64,000 bases of DNA from Eunapius fragilis. Its lineage: Eukaryota > Porifera > Demospongiae > Spongillida > Spongillidae. A model generated the notes under the pieces. The model saw nothing but the letters and a program-made list of their open reading frames with translations. It was not told where the DNA came from and made no database searches. The first letter of the stretch is position 1. Every line of letters begins with the position of its first letter. The DNA lies in assembly GCA_963681505.1 (NCBI GenBank), contig OY811978.1, forward strand, positions 6,122,586-6,186,585. Reading direction: 5' to 3'. Made by a program: the position numbers and the translations under genes. Positions 1 to 12,314 of this stretch are shown here, piece after piece.

Positions 1-337
1 CATAATTACATTGAAATTGAAGACCCATCTGAACAATTGCATTAATAGAAGCAGGCATATTATCTGCAAATAAATGTGGTCCCAAAAACATCCTCCCTGC
101 CCATTGTTTCCTTGCATGTATGCACAATCAATGGACTACCCTGCTCCTATTTATGTAGCAACGGATGTGGGAGGATGGGTCCAAACTTTCCACTCGTAAT
201 ACAAGCCCCTGCTATTTCAAAGAAGGGTTGATCTTACCTTCATTGTAGTCTTGATACCACCAGTCGGCAATACCACCTGTCGGCACAAAATGAGTGACAA
301 AATAATGTAACGTCATTTGATGAATGTTTATTGTACA
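1..337. other. Unassigned left-edge sequence
   Basis: I see no supported gene, RNA or repeat in this stretch. It ends at the TA dinucleotide that flanks the long-inverted-repeat element starting at 340. Confidence 0.4.
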
Positions 338-339
338 TA

Positions 340-1915
340 CAGTGCTCCAAATGATAAGCTGCCAAAACTGACTTTTTCAGTTATTGGCCCTAGATCTTTT
401 GAACTAATCATACTTAAAGCAGGGCAATTACTTTTTCTGATTCAGCAAACACTTTTGTATAAGAATCTGTGTTGTTAATTCAATTAGCACATGTAAACAA
501 AGCTTGGCTAAGTGTAAACAAATCACGGTCATAATCTCATTTTTCAATTATAATTCCCCCCAGGAATGTAACTATCAATTCAAATTTATTTTATAAGTAC
601 AACATTAGGTCTTCTATATATATGATTGATTAGGTGTCTTAAGTCCTACTGGTTGGGAAGATCGGTACGGATTGATGAAATTTTCGAGGACGTTCGCGGT
701 TCACTGAATTTCGGACGATTTAGTTCGACTTAAGAAATAATTTTTACATGCTGTTACAGAAAAGTGGTAGGAGCATCTGTATATATCTTTTTTTATTATG
801 TACGGCGATTGCGAAGGTTTGCAATACGAGATAGAAAGCCAAGAAGCTTAAATTTTTTCATACGAAATTGATTTATCCGTTCCTCTCCGTAAGCTATTGC
901 TTTCGTGAGGTCACAGTGAATTTTATTCATTCTCTTGAGGTGCGTTGTAACTGGAGTTTGCGAATGATGTCGTCGTCGAATGTTTCTTTGTCTACGGGTT
1001 CTTTTCAGAACCAAGCTGCAACCGTAGATGCCTTGGAATCTGCGAGTGTTCCCAAGACAGATGGAGTTAAGCGATGAAAGCGAGACATGTCAGCGTTGTT
1101 AGAACAAGCGAGTAGTTCGGAAGGAGTCTCCAGTTCTGGAAAAGGCACAAGATCATGCAGCGCGAAGGAAAATGATAAACTGCACGCATTATTCGTGTCA
1201 AGAAAATCTACCGAAAGCAAAGTTACGTGCATAACAAGCAGCGTTTTGAAAGAGAACAGGCCTGTTTGACAGAGGAATGGATGGTTTGGTAATGTACGTA
1301 GAACGAAATGCTACCTGGGAACTGCATATAGTGCGTATACATGACGTTGCACGGTTGTGTCAACAACGTCATAAAACCTCACCGATTTCGTAAATGAGGA
1401 TGAAAGTACAATAAATTTAAGCTTTTTAGCTTTCTATCGCGTATTGCAACCTTCGCAAATGCCGTACATAATAAAAAGGATATATACAGATGCTCCTACC
1501 ACTTTTCTGTAATAACATGTAAAAATTATTTCTTGAGTCGAACTAAATCGTCCGAATTTCAGCGAACCGCGAACGTCCTCGAAAATTTCATCAATCCGTA
1601 CCGATCTTCCCAACCAGTAGGACTTTCTTAAGACACCAAAGCAACGATATATATAGAAGACCTAATGTTGTACTTATAAAATTGATTCCTGGGGGGAATT
1701 ATAATTGAAAAATGAGATTTTGACCGTGATTTGTTTACACTTAGCCAAGCTTTGTTTACATGTGCTAATTGAATTAACAACACAGATTCTTATACAAAAG
1801 TGTTTGCTGAATCAGAAAAAGTAATTGCCCTACTTTAAGTATGATTGGTTCAAAAGATCTAGGCCAATAACTGAAAAAGTCAGTTTTTTTTGGCAGCTTA
1901 TCATTTAGAGCACTG
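340..1915. mobile_element. Non-autonomous Tc1/mariner-like element with ~500-bp terminal inverted repeats
   Basis: The left arm (340 to about 857) is the reverse complement of the right arm (about 1418 to 1915), with small indels. The termini read CAGTGCTC...GAGCACTG and are bounded on both sides by TA (338-339 and 1916-1917). A TA target duplication with CAGTG ends is characteristic of Tc1/mariner elements. The roughly 560-bp spacer (858-1417) has only short ORFs and nothing like a DDE/D transposase, so the element is non-autonomous or has lost its transposase. A histone-type stem-loop sits in the spacer at 997-1012. The two arms differ by a low percentage of substitutions plus a few indels, so the insertion is not very recent. 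The superfamily call rests on termini and TSD only. Confidence 0.75.
997..1012 (+). promoter_or_regulatory. Histone-mRNA-type 3' stem-loop motif
   Basis: GGTTCTTTTCAGAACC forms a 6-bp stem with a TTTC loop. This matches the metazoan replication-dependent histone 3' stem-loop (GGYYYUUHURARRRCC). No histone coding sequence precedes it. The same 16-mer occurs twice more in the element at 14084-15714. It may be a fragment of a captured histone gene or a chance hairpin. Confidence 0.4.
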
Positions 1916-1917
1916 TA

Positions 1918-2296
1918 GAAACACAAATGCAGTGGCTCTAATATGGTAGTGACAGCACCGTTCCAGTAACAAGGTAACACCATTCTTCATTAGGCACTCC
2001 AGCATGCAAATACAATCTTAGCAACTCAAGAGTCAGCAGCCTTATTACAACTGTAAGAACTGTGGAAGTGTTGCAGTATGCCTAATATGAGGGTTGGTTG
2101 GGCACAGTGTCTATTCACCATCCTTATCTGAGCAGTTAGTAACGCAGTTTACTTCTCAGCCAAACCGGGTAGTTTGGGCTGGATGTAAATGTGCTTTATA
2201 CCCCATTCCTTTGGGAATGCCATTTACTCCTCTGCACTGAACTGAGAACAGGGTCATTCCACTAAGACTTTGTATGGGAGCAAATACCTATATATG
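1918..2296. other. Unassigned spacer between two repeat elements
   Basis: I see no gene or clear repeat between the TA-flanked element and the palindromic repeat beginning near 2297. Confidence 0.35.
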
Positions 2297-2903
2297 TTTG
2301 TCTTTTGGTGAATGTTCCATTAACGGCTAATTTAATTAATACCTTGAATGGTTTACGAAATATGCTGCCCACAATAATCAGAAAATTTGCAACTTTGCAG
2401 GCTCATACCTTTACATTTTTTGACTGGTAGTGACTTCTTTAGGTTTAAATAAAATTTATTGACTTACTTGAACAGCTTACCCATATTCTTCTAAAAGATG
2501 TACTCCTTTTCAGTTTTAATTAGCTGAGGGCAATTGGTGGCCAGTGTTCTTAGCGATACTTATGTAAACACTTGTGGCCTATAAGTATACACTTACTGCT
2601 AAAATATACAATATAACATTTAAGATTGCGGACACTCGCAAAACTCAATGCGGTCTCTAAAGCTTGTCTATAATTAAAATTTATATTTCATAAAAACTAC
2701 AATATCCTTAAAAAAAAAAAAAAAGGATCCGGAAACTATCTCATGGTAAATTTTATAGAAGTCACTACCAGTCAAAAAATGGAAAGGTATGAGCCTGCAA
2801 AGTTGCAAATTTTCTGATTATTGTGGGCAGCATATTTCGTAAACCATTCAAGTTATTAATAACATAAGCCGTTAATGTAACATACACCAAAAGACAAAGA
2901 AAC
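2297..2903. repeat. Palindromic (foldback) repeat, copy 1
   Basis: Arms of about 165 bp (roughly 2297-2460 and 2745-2903) are reverse complements. Both contain the segment with GTTTACGAAATATGCTGCCC (plus strand in the left arm, complement in the right). The central part includes a 15-base A run near 2710. A diverged partial copy of the centre and right arm lies at 48398-48860, so this is a dispersed family rather than a local accident. No coding capacity is seen. It is probably a MITE-like element, but its termini and target duplication could not be fixed. Confidence 0.65.
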
Positions 2904-2936
2904 CAGCCGAAAACTCTCTTCTTCTTTAAGGCCACC

Positions 2937-3100
2937 TAAAAGAGAATCGTCCGCGTTTATATTGACTATGAATCTACTCCAATACAGTTGCGCGCGGCGG
3001 TTGTCAAGCACTTCTCTACAACAACAATAATAATAATACATCACGTGCGGTTACGTAGTTACGTAATCGTTCCAATACATTTGTGTGTGTATTTTCCCCA
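2937..3100 (-). repeat. BEL/Pao 3' LTR
   Basis: This 164-bp repeat is nearly identical to 8495-8653. It differs by a 6-bp indel near 2950, a few substitutions, and a changed terminus (TGGGG instead of TGTTAG on the minus strand). Divergence between the LTRs shows that the insertion is not recent. Confidence 0.85.
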
Positions 3101-3190
3101 CGTAGACTATAAGTCAACTGTGAGAGTGAGAGTCCTTGTACAGCTTGATAAGCTTGATATTGCTTGCTGTGCTCTTTTAAATGCGGCTCG

Positions 3191-6100
3191 TTATGGACGT
3201 TGCACTTTGTCTGTCGTACATGTGTCTTCCACAATTTGTGTTTCTCTTTTTTCATCTGAATCACTATTTTTACCAGAATCTGAACACACTTCCAATGGAT
3301 AGAGGTGTTGTATTGAGGGTTTAAGATATGATGTATTCTTTTTGCCACTGTTCACTCTGACTAAGGCACCTCTGAATGCTCCATCTGAACCTCGTATCAA
3401 TAGCTCTACCTTTCCCAATCGCCACAGGGTTCTGGGAAGTTCGTGGTCATACACTACAACTATATCACCAATTGCAATCACTTCATGACCATTAGTTTTG
3501 TTTGCTTATCGATGGGATTCCCTTAATTCAGTCAAATATTCCCTCCTCCATCTACGCCAAAAATGACTCAGTGTTGCACCAAGATATCTCATTCTTCGTG
3601 TCAGACTACACAATGTAAGCTGTTTTTCTCGATACGTTGGATCAAGATCTTTAGCACACAACAAACTTAACAAACGATGACCAACTAGTAGATGTGAAGG
3701 TGTAAGTGGTTCTTCCATGTCATCACATGACACATAGGAGATAGGACGAGAGTTCAGTGTGATCTCCACTTCAGTGACAAGTCAAAAGCTGATCATATGA
3801 GAGTTTAGATCGTCCAATAGTTCTCTTGAGACATCTCTTCATTGAACGTACCATCCTCTCAACTATTCCTCCCCACCAGGGAGCTCTTTCCAAGTTGAAA
3901 ACCCACTTTAGTTTCGGCAAAGAAGTTTTGCAGAACAGGGTCTTTGAGCATCGTTGAGATGACTTTACTTGCAGATTTAAAAGTTTTCCCATTATCTGAA
4001 ATCATTCGGCAGGGGAAACCTCGTCTTGCTGAGAATCTTCTGAAGCTTCGCAACAATGCCTCAGTTGTTAGGTTTGTGACAATATCCAGATGCACCGCTC
4101 TAGTCACACAGCATGTGTAGAGACATATCCACACTTTGGTGTCTGGGTCATTCACTATGTAAAGAGGCCCTGCAAAGTCCACTCCAGTGTATGCAAATGG
4201 TGGAGCTATATGGACTCTGAATCCTGGCAATGAAGGAGGTGGTGGAGGCTGAAACGGTCGACTATCAAATCTTCTGCAAATTACACAATGAAACAGCAAC
4301 TTTTTCACCACTTGCCTTCCCCGAACAATCCAAAACCGTGATCTCAATTCTGTCAATGTATCCTTCATCCCACCATGCAGTACTTTCTCATAGCAACTCT
4401 TCACAATGAGAGCTGTTATATGGTGGCTTGCATCCAGGAGAATCGGATACTTGGCAAATTCCGTAATATCTGCTTCACTCAACTGTCCCTTGCACCTCCA
4501 CAAGCCTTCACTGTCAACAAACATACCAAACTGTCGCTTCCACTGGCTGAACTTGTTTTCTTTAAGTAGGGACTCAAGATTTTTGTCCAGTAGATTTCAG
4601 CCCTTGCCAAATCGAAATCAAAACTCTGACTCTTGTGTCGACAGTTATTTCTGTTTTTCAGAACTCTCAAAAACTTCATCACATACTCAGTAACTCTCAG
4701 CAGCCTTTGATATGAGCTGAAATCTTCACACCTCACAACAGCTTCTCTCGAAGCAGATCCATCCACTAAAAGATTGTGTGCTGTATCTAACGATTTAGTC
4801 TTCAACTCTGACATCCAATCATCAAGAATGTATTAAGCATCAAAAGTATGTTCAAAACTGCTGCACAACCATTGAGGACCATTTAGCCATAGTAAAGTCT
4901 CAGAAAGTTCTGACAGATTCATTCCACGTGAAGGTATATCTGCTGGACAGAACTTCCAACACTCCGCAGGAACAAGCTCACGAATGCATTTTAAACAAAA
5001 TTTTGCTTCCACTCTATTACCTGTGATCCAGTGTAGTGTAACCTTGGAATCAGTGAAGCATACAGTGACAATTCCATTTTAAGTGCATTAGTAACACTCC
5101 AGAGTATGTTTGCCAGCAGCAATGCTCCTATGAGCGAATGGGTGCCACTCTGGTCTTGGAAGCAACAAACCGCAAACTACATCCCATTGGTGTCACGATC
5201 TTTAGGTATACAACTGCAGCATATGCACCTAAAGATGCATCAGAGAAGCCTTGAAGGCTGCAAACCATGTTTGTTTTCAATTCCAAGAAAATAACATCTT
5301 GGAACTGAGATTGAGGGAGCTTGCTGAAGGCTATCTACTAATCCATTCTATTTTGACAGAAGTTCTCCAGAGATATACTGATCCCAGCTTAACTTGGCTT
5401 CACATAAGTCTTGTGCTAGCATCTTGAATTGAATTGTGACTGGCGTGATGATACCCAATGTGTCGTAGAATGACTATGTTTCGCTTAGAAGGTTCAAATG
5501 TTCTTGCTGACTCTGCAATGTGATTGATGTTGAGAACTAGTCTGTCTTCTATTATATTCCAATGCACACCTAGAACTTTATGTTCTTCCTGAAGGTACTG
5601 CTCATCACCAAGCTCATCACTCATCTTCCTCAGTAATGTGTTGGTCCAAAGTGGTCAATCGTGATTGAAGCTGTTCCTGATGGTAGATTCTACCTTGCAC
5701 CATTGATGAACTGGAAACATTTTCTTAAGTTGAACCCACCGTCAGACAACTTGTTCTTTGCCTTCACAAACAATTCATACATACTCTCTTCATCATCTGC
5801 ACCAAAGGTAACATCATCAACATATATAGACCGTGTAAACTTCTGGACAAATGGTGCATCCATTGACTCATATTGTTTCATGTGATGGTGTATTGTACCG
5901 TTGAGGAGAAATGGACTTAATGATACTCCAAACACAACCCGAGTGAAACGCATCACCACGCATCACCACCTTTTCAATATCATCCAGCCATGGAAATCGT
6001 AATACATCTCTGTATAAGGAATAAGGAATGCCTTTTCTATGTCTCCCTTAGGGCAATCTTGTGCAGACGAAATCGAAGAATGATGTCAACGATGTTTTGA

Positions 6101-8469
6101 CCAAAGGTAGGACCAGCAAAAAGACAGTCATTCAGAGAAAAACCATTAGATCTTCGTGAAACATCATACACTACCCTCAGCTTTGTGGTTGCCTTGTCCA
6201 ACCTAATGACAGGATGATGTGGGATGTAATGAACTTTGCCTACCTTGCCAATGTCAGGTTTAGCCACAATTTCAACGATCCCTTTATCTACATTGCCTGA
6301 GAATGTCTGGACTTTGCTGGAGAAGATTCAGTTAACCTCGTAATCTGCTCTGACTCAATTCATAGTTATCAGGTAAGGTGGAATTGGATTCTTTCCATGG
6401 TAGCTTCACTTTGTATTTGTTGTTGCAGAAGGTCAAACCGTCATCAAACGTTTCATACAGTGATGGTTCACTGCTGTTGATCCCCAAGGACTCCAAATCC
6501 CAAAACTTCTTTAGTCTCATTTCTAGGTTTGCCTCAGATTCAGTTGTATCGGGGGATGCATCCAGTCGCAGTACATGTGAGGAAACAAGATTTGCAACAG
6601 ACGGATATCATGTACAGGTCCCGACAGGACCCATCCAAACTTTGTTTCAATCGCCGTTGGTTCACACACCCCTCTCATGACATTCCCAGTTACCACCTCC
6701 CAGTAGTGATCAGATCCAATATTCACATCAAGATTTTCACCAATGAAGTGTGGATCTGCCAGATCCAATCCAGAGATGTGTGGGAATCGTTCAGCCACAC
6801 ACATGATTGGCTGCCCGGACAAAGGTTCGAAAATTAGAGGTACTGCAAGAAATGCTAACTCCAAACATTCTGGTCTTCATAGCAAGCCTCACAACATCAC
6901 AGTTCTGCCTTTTCTCTTCAACTGAACCAAAAGTTTTAATCAACATTGTTTCTACTTACTCAGTAGGTAGTGACAGTGCTGTCTTCAGTCGATTTGTAAT
7001 GTAAGATCTCTGACTACCACAGTCAAGAATCATCCTGGCTGGTATGACTGGGGATGAACTATCGGGCCGAAGAACACCAGTTGTCGCTGTCTGAAGTAGT
7101 ACTGGAGTTTTTGCGTCCACGTACAATGTCACAACAGGAGGTTTACTTCCTTTAGGTACACGCTGATGATTTACACTTTCATCAGATGCACTTGATGACG
7201 AAGATTCTTTCTTTTGGGCAGTCCTAGAACAAATGCTAGTGTGATTTCTTCCTGAGCAATTGTAGCACTTCGTGGTGGATTTGCAGTCCCTGCTCATGTG
7301 GTGTTGCCTTAGGCACAGAAAACATCTGCCAGTCTTAGTCAGTACTTGCTTCCTGGCATCAAAACTAATCACTGTCTTGTACGAGACTGATAAGTGTGAT
7401 TGAACAGCATACAGAAGAAGAATCACCACTAAACAAGGCTGCAGCGGTGGGAAGGTCTTTTGTGCCATGATTCCTGGTAGTAGTGACAAATGTCGCTCCA
7501 GCTCTCTCCCTTGCATCAATTTCTTTCTCAATCACTGCCATCACTTCTTCAAAGTTCCACTCACCATCAGTTATCGTCCTGCTTACAATGAGCCGAAACT
7601 CCTGTGGTAACTTGCTCATTAACACAGAAGACAGTAAGCTTCCATACGACTCGGAAGGAATGCCTAATGATTTTAGGCTCCTAATGTGGGATTCAATTTG
7701 GTCACGTATATACTTTTGAAGTTAGAATGAGACGTTACAGCCTCCAAGTTCAATAAAGCATCCATATGTGTGCTGATGATTTGTTGCTTGTTGCCATACC
7801 TCTTTTTTAACACAGCTACAGCTTCCTCGTAATTTGCATTTGTGAGTGTCAGACCAGATAGAGATTCAGCTGCAGATTGCTCCAACAGCGTTGTCAATGT
7901 TCGTCAATTCAGGGTTCAAATGAATAGTTGACTCGAAAGAGTCCCAAAATGTAGTCCAAGCGGTTAGATTACCATTGAACTTCTTGATGGAAAGTTTCGG
8001 CAGCCTTACTTTTGTTCTAAAATAACTGCTGGACTCTGGCTGCGTTCTCAACGATTCCATGGACATGCTAGGCCTACGCAGACCTGAAGGGTTACGAGGT
8101 GATTCTGGAAGAACATCATCTCGAGGCGGAGGAGACTGCACACGGGATTGAATGGTCTTCGTTCTGGGCGAAATGTTTGAACGGATTGAATGATAATCCG
8201 TCAAATCAGCAGAAATGCTGCATTTTAACAATGCAGCATCAAATTCAATTACCGCCAAGCGAATATGCTCGGCGAATGTGTCCGCTTGGAGTATCTCGTC
8301 GTCTAATTCGTCCTCAGTCAGAATCAAACTCAACTCAACAATTTCTGCGTCAATTGCTGCAATTTCGCCAAATTCCTTTCCAACGACTGGAGTTCGTCAT
8401 TCGCCTGCGCCAAAAGTCGAGTAGTCGACGAACAGTGCCCTGAACGGACGGGATCACCTGATCAGTCAT
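3191..8469 (-). pseudogene. BEL/Pao gag-pol, frameshifted
   Basis: This is a decayed gag-pol read on the minus strand across at least ten frame changes or stops. Recognisable blocks run in order: a likely gag start (ATG at 8467-8469); a DUF1759-like gag block (about 8050-7870); CCHC knuckles (about 7340-7220); a DUF1758 aspartic protease with motif LDCGSQRS (about 7030); a reverse transcriptase with the YVDD box (near 5835) and SRRSNGFSLND upstream; a peptidase A17/RNase H-like stretch (about 5620-5400); an integrase with an HHCC-like C-x2-C finger and a D...D core (about 4520-3860); and a DUF5641-like C-terminus ending near 3191. Intact BEL/Pao elements carry one ORF of about 1700-1900 codons. 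None remains here. Confidence 0.85.
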
Positions 8470-8494
8470 AGTCAATTCCAGTCTTGAAGGACCA

Positions 8495-8653
8495 TAAAAG
8501 AGAATCGTTTATGTTGACTATGAATCAACTCCAATACAGTTGCGCGCGGCGGTTGTCAAGCACTTCTCTACAACAACAATAATAATAATACATCACGTGC
8601 GGTTACGTAGTTACGTAATCGTTCCAATACATTTGTGTGTGTATTTTCTAACA
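8495..8653 (-). repeat. BEL/Pao 5' LTR
   Basis: This 159-bp partner of 2937-3100 lies upstream of the gag start on the minus strand. Its inner edge abuts the putative primer-binding site. Confidence 0.85.
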
Positions 8654-8658
8654 CCACC

Positions 8659-10560
8659 CGGTTGATACTAGTAACAGGCCCCACCGCCATCCCCAGTAAT
8701 TGCAAGCACCAGTAATAGGCCTGTTATCAATTGGTGGGGATAGCGGTGGGGATGGTGGCTCTGATTTCATTATCATAAAGCTCCCACGCACTGGACGTGC
8801 TGTGTACGGGAATAAATATTAGCAGCATGCATAATGGGCGGTTCGATCGCTATACCGGTTCTCGAATTGCGGCTGTCATTGACTTGATCGCTGCCGGTTC
8901 GCCATCGGTAACAGATTAAATCGGTATTGGATTACAAATAAGCATAAATATTTGGAATATGGTAATACTACTCCCCGCACTTTCTCACCTAAGCTTGTAC
9001 ATTTGCACTAAATAAGTTACCTGTCCAACATGCTAGTAAGTAAAACACAAGTTTTCGTAATTTGATATTATGTAATGGACTACATGAAGTGTTTACAGAA
9101 TACTATATAGCATGGATAGAAAATTTTTGCACTTGTCTTGCGCTTTGGAAATACCATTATTTCCACCATCGGCTTTTTAGAAATCCATGACGTTCGGCAG
9201 TTTAAGGTGGTTCATTGAAACACCATGTAACGAGCATATTGCGCGGGTGTAAAGCCACCGTTGAAGTAAATCTTGTAAAATCATCATGCATAGAGTAGGC
9301 ACGTTATTAGAACTCAATATGTTTATGCTCACGTGAGATCTCTTTATACTACAGCACACTGTTTCGCTGACAACTCGATTGCAAACTTTCACGCAACGTC
9401 GCTCCTGTGAGCAGCTATTTCGCGATATACTGCTCGTCGGAGCGAACTTGTTTGAATGTTAGCAATCAAGTAGAAACGTTTCCCGTGTTGGTTAACCTTT
9501 TGAGATGGGTAAGAAAATTTTTAGAGGACATTGATACTCATTTGCTTTAAAGTTTTGTCCACGGGCAGATGATTTTGACTGATTTCGTCTACATTTGATG
9601 GTTCAGACATTAAAAAGGAAGAAGTTCAGACTGTCTTTTTATTGAAACACAATTCAGCTCGGATATACAATAGATTTGATAGAGTATGTATAAAAATATC
9701 AAATATTGGCTCTATTAAGTCTTTCTTAATACAAAGTGCGACAGTATTTTGTGTCACTCAATAATGTAAACTAACAATGAGTGTTGAGAATGAAGGATCC
9801 AATGTGAATTTCTTTTAACTAGACGTGCTGCAGAAAATAACACTCACTTAAAATGACAGAAATCAGTCCAATCACGAAAGGAATCTATTAATCAGACAAG
9901 TGTTGGAATGCAGCAGTTAGCATGCATACATGACAGAATTTTGTGGACAATAGGCATAAATCTCGAAGTATTGAAAAAGTGGTATTATGCCTTTGCAACA
10001 ACCCCTGATGAAAAGTTGATCCGCCATTTTCCAGGCTTCAGTATGTCCGGCACCATATCGTGCTGTTGTAGCACTCTCACCAATAACAGCTTATCTATAC
10101 TTTGACTCCATCATCGAGCACTTTTGAAATGATAATTGAAATTACCAATGGCAGCAAAAGAAGATGGTATAGTGAATTTGCGTGTAATGATGCAACAACA
10201 ATTTAGACAATTACATAGGACTGGCGTGTTACTAGATATACGAAACAGTGCTACTGTAGTAGACACTGGAAAGTATTGAACCGGTTTAACATTTCGTTTA
10301 ACACCGGACAATCTATTTTAAACGCCATTGTTTAAACCATCACGTCGATATGTAATAAACTGTCTATGCTCTCAAGAACATGCGTATACCATCACCAAGA
10401 TAAAGTGTGGTTACAGTTCCATACGATATGCTGTATCTTTCCTTTTGGTATGCATTTCCATGGTGTAATATTTTTACTGTGTCTTTATAGCGATGCGTTC
10501 ATCGAAAATGGCAGTGGATAGGAAACAGTGATATCTAATATGTCATAGAACATGTACTTC
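8659..10560. other. Non-coding spacer with a small imperfect inverted repeat
   Basis: No gene is supported. At 8661-8757 an imperfect inverted repeat pairs AACAGGCC-type and CCACCGCCATCCCC-type segments with their complements. The rest is unremarkable AT-rich sequence. Confidence 0.35.
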
Positions 10561-10596
10561 TTTCATTGTATGACTTTTAATGTCTAATCTCCCGTA

Positions 10597-10632
10597 ATCC
10601 TTATTAAAGGATGGCCATCCTTATATAAGGAT
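10597..10632. repeat. Double palindrome ATCCTTATTWAAGGAT, copy A
   Basis: Two adjacent near-palindromes of the form ATCCTTAT(T/A)(T/A)AAGGAT are separated by GGCC. Related pairs occur at 11177-11215 and 11366-11406. Confidence 0.6.
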
Positions 10633-10782
10633 GATGACGACTTTCTAAAAGAATCATGTACTCTTGATGCTTTGTTTTATATTAATGATTCACTAGATTC
10701 AAGATCATGCAGATCTGTGATACTGCTGCGATTAAAACAGGTTTCAAAAACCGGTATTACGGTATAAATACGGCAAAACCGC

Positions 10783-10834
10783 CATGTGTGTGCTCTGCCG
10801 CCGTTCGATGGAACGGCGGCAGAGCACACACATG
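10783..10834. repeat. Perfect 24-bp hairpin with 4-nt loop
   Basis: The 24 bases from 10783 to 10806 are exactly complementary to 10811-10834, around the loop GATG. One arm (AACGGCGACAGAGCACACAC and following bases) is partly repeated at 10890-10930, so a local duplication accompanies the hairpin. The function is unknown. A mobile-element remnant or a short-RNA hairpin are both possible. Confidence 0.7.
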
Positions 10835-11176
10835 CAGTGCACATGCACTATTGTATATGGTACTGTACTCAATGATAGAACTAGAAGCACACCGTTCGAT
10901 GCAACGGCGACAGAGCACACACATGCAGTGCACAGGGTTTCAGTGAGGCTAGGGTACGTCCATACTGGCGTTTGAGCAGGAGAGCATATACATCAGCCCA
11001 CGTCATTATACAAATGCTTGATATTAATTTTTAAGCGTTGTGGTGTAAATATGCAAACTGATTAACCACAAGTTATTTCTTTGACGAATCAGGTTGTGAG
11101 TATATATGAATCAACTGGCTATCAGAGAAAATTAAAATCATTATGGTTTTTATGGTCAATAATCTCTACTGTTGTG

Positions 11177-11215
11177 ATCCTTATTTAAGGATGGTGTCAA
11201 TCCTTAAATAAGGAT
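11177..11215. repeat. Double palindrome ATCCTTATTTAAGGAT, copy B
   Basis: A pair of ATCCTTATTTAAGGAT-like palindromes in the same arrangement as copy A, with a different 7-base spacer. Confidence 0.6.
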
Positions 11216-11365
11216 GGGCCACTCCCTCCCTGTTTTACCACATGGACATTGATTACTTTGACATCATTTAACGTTTGTTATGGAAGCTAATCAGTATACA
11301 ATTGACCAATAGCATTTATTGTATCTTACTTACAGGGTTAGCAAAAATATGCAATGTAAAAGATG

Positions 11366-11406
11366 ATCCTTATTTATGGATGACAATGACATCCTTAAAT
11401 AAGGAT
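11366..11406. repeat. Double palindrome ATCCTTATTTAAGGAT, copy C
   Basis: A third pair, with one mismatch in the left palindrome (TTTATGGAT). All three pairs lie within 810 bp. Confidence 0.55.
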
Positions 11407-12314
11407 ATTAAACATTAATAGGCCACAAGTTCAAGCATGTTTACATGTAGTGCACGGTTTCAAACGTTAAACAAAGTTGTCGATTTGAGTGCTAGGTAGC
11501 TTTTGACGGTAGAACTGACGCCCTCATGTTGGGGGCTTAGTGGCTACATCAATAATAATGCCAATGCTGAAGCTAGAGATGAAAGGAAGGCGGCGAAGAC
11601 ATGTAGAAGATGGAGAAGCATTCGATGCTGGTGATATCGATAGTTAGACAATGATGGAAAGAAGTTAGATTATAATTGTGTGCCAAAGTGTAGTGGCACA
11701 TCTCTGACTGTGTATCAGATGATGCTAAAATCAATCCACGGATTAGTGCAAAATTTCTATGGATCGATGACTGCTGTGAGGCAGAATGAATTCCTTTTCA
11801 GTATTTTAAGATATGATTTCACACTCAAATTGTGCCGGACTTACTGATGTGGAATGGAATTGTGCCAAAAATGGATGATTTAAAGTTCTGGGGGCATCTG
11901 GCATCATTCTTACATTGCTTGTGGCTTGATTCAATATACAAAACACAGCTACAGGCGTTGGCGTGTGGTTGAGTCTATTGAGCACAAAGGTACAGAAGTG
12001 TGCTTTATACGAAGAGGCCCAAACTCGACCTTGACAGGCAATCTGGTCTGTGATTGGACACTTGCATTGGCAACACAACGATGGGACCACATGGTGTAGT
12101 CTACGTTATTTGGGATAGTTTAAACATATATGTATACCATTTGTGGTACAGTTTCAACCCAAAAGGCAAGAAATGGTTGTATGCTGATTTTATATAGGAC
12201 ATTGCGGAGGGACTAGTACTGACACTCGCAGACTGTCTGAATCGTCTGATATTTCTAATGTTAATGAAGGTGGCTTGCCTCACAAGTTTTGATAATAAAA
12301 ACTGAAATGATAAT

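Larger units (their letters stand above)
2932..8658 (-). mobile_element. BEL/Pao LTR retrotransposon, full-length but coding-defective
   Basis: LTRs at 2937-3100 and 8495-8653 bound the element. Both outer edges carry the same pentamer CCACC (2932-2936 and 8654-8658), a 5-bp target duplication. On the minus strand the LTR begins TGTTAG (5' copy) and ends CTCTTTTA. It is followed directly by TGGTCCTTCAAGACTGG, a likely primer-binding site because it begins TGG. Between the LTRs the minus strand encodes, in order, gag-like region, zinc knuckles, aspartic protease, reverse transcriptase, RNase H/peptidase A17-like region, integrase and a DUF5641-type tail. This order is that of BEL/Pao. The reading frame changes many times, so the copy is dead. 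Confidence 0.9.
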
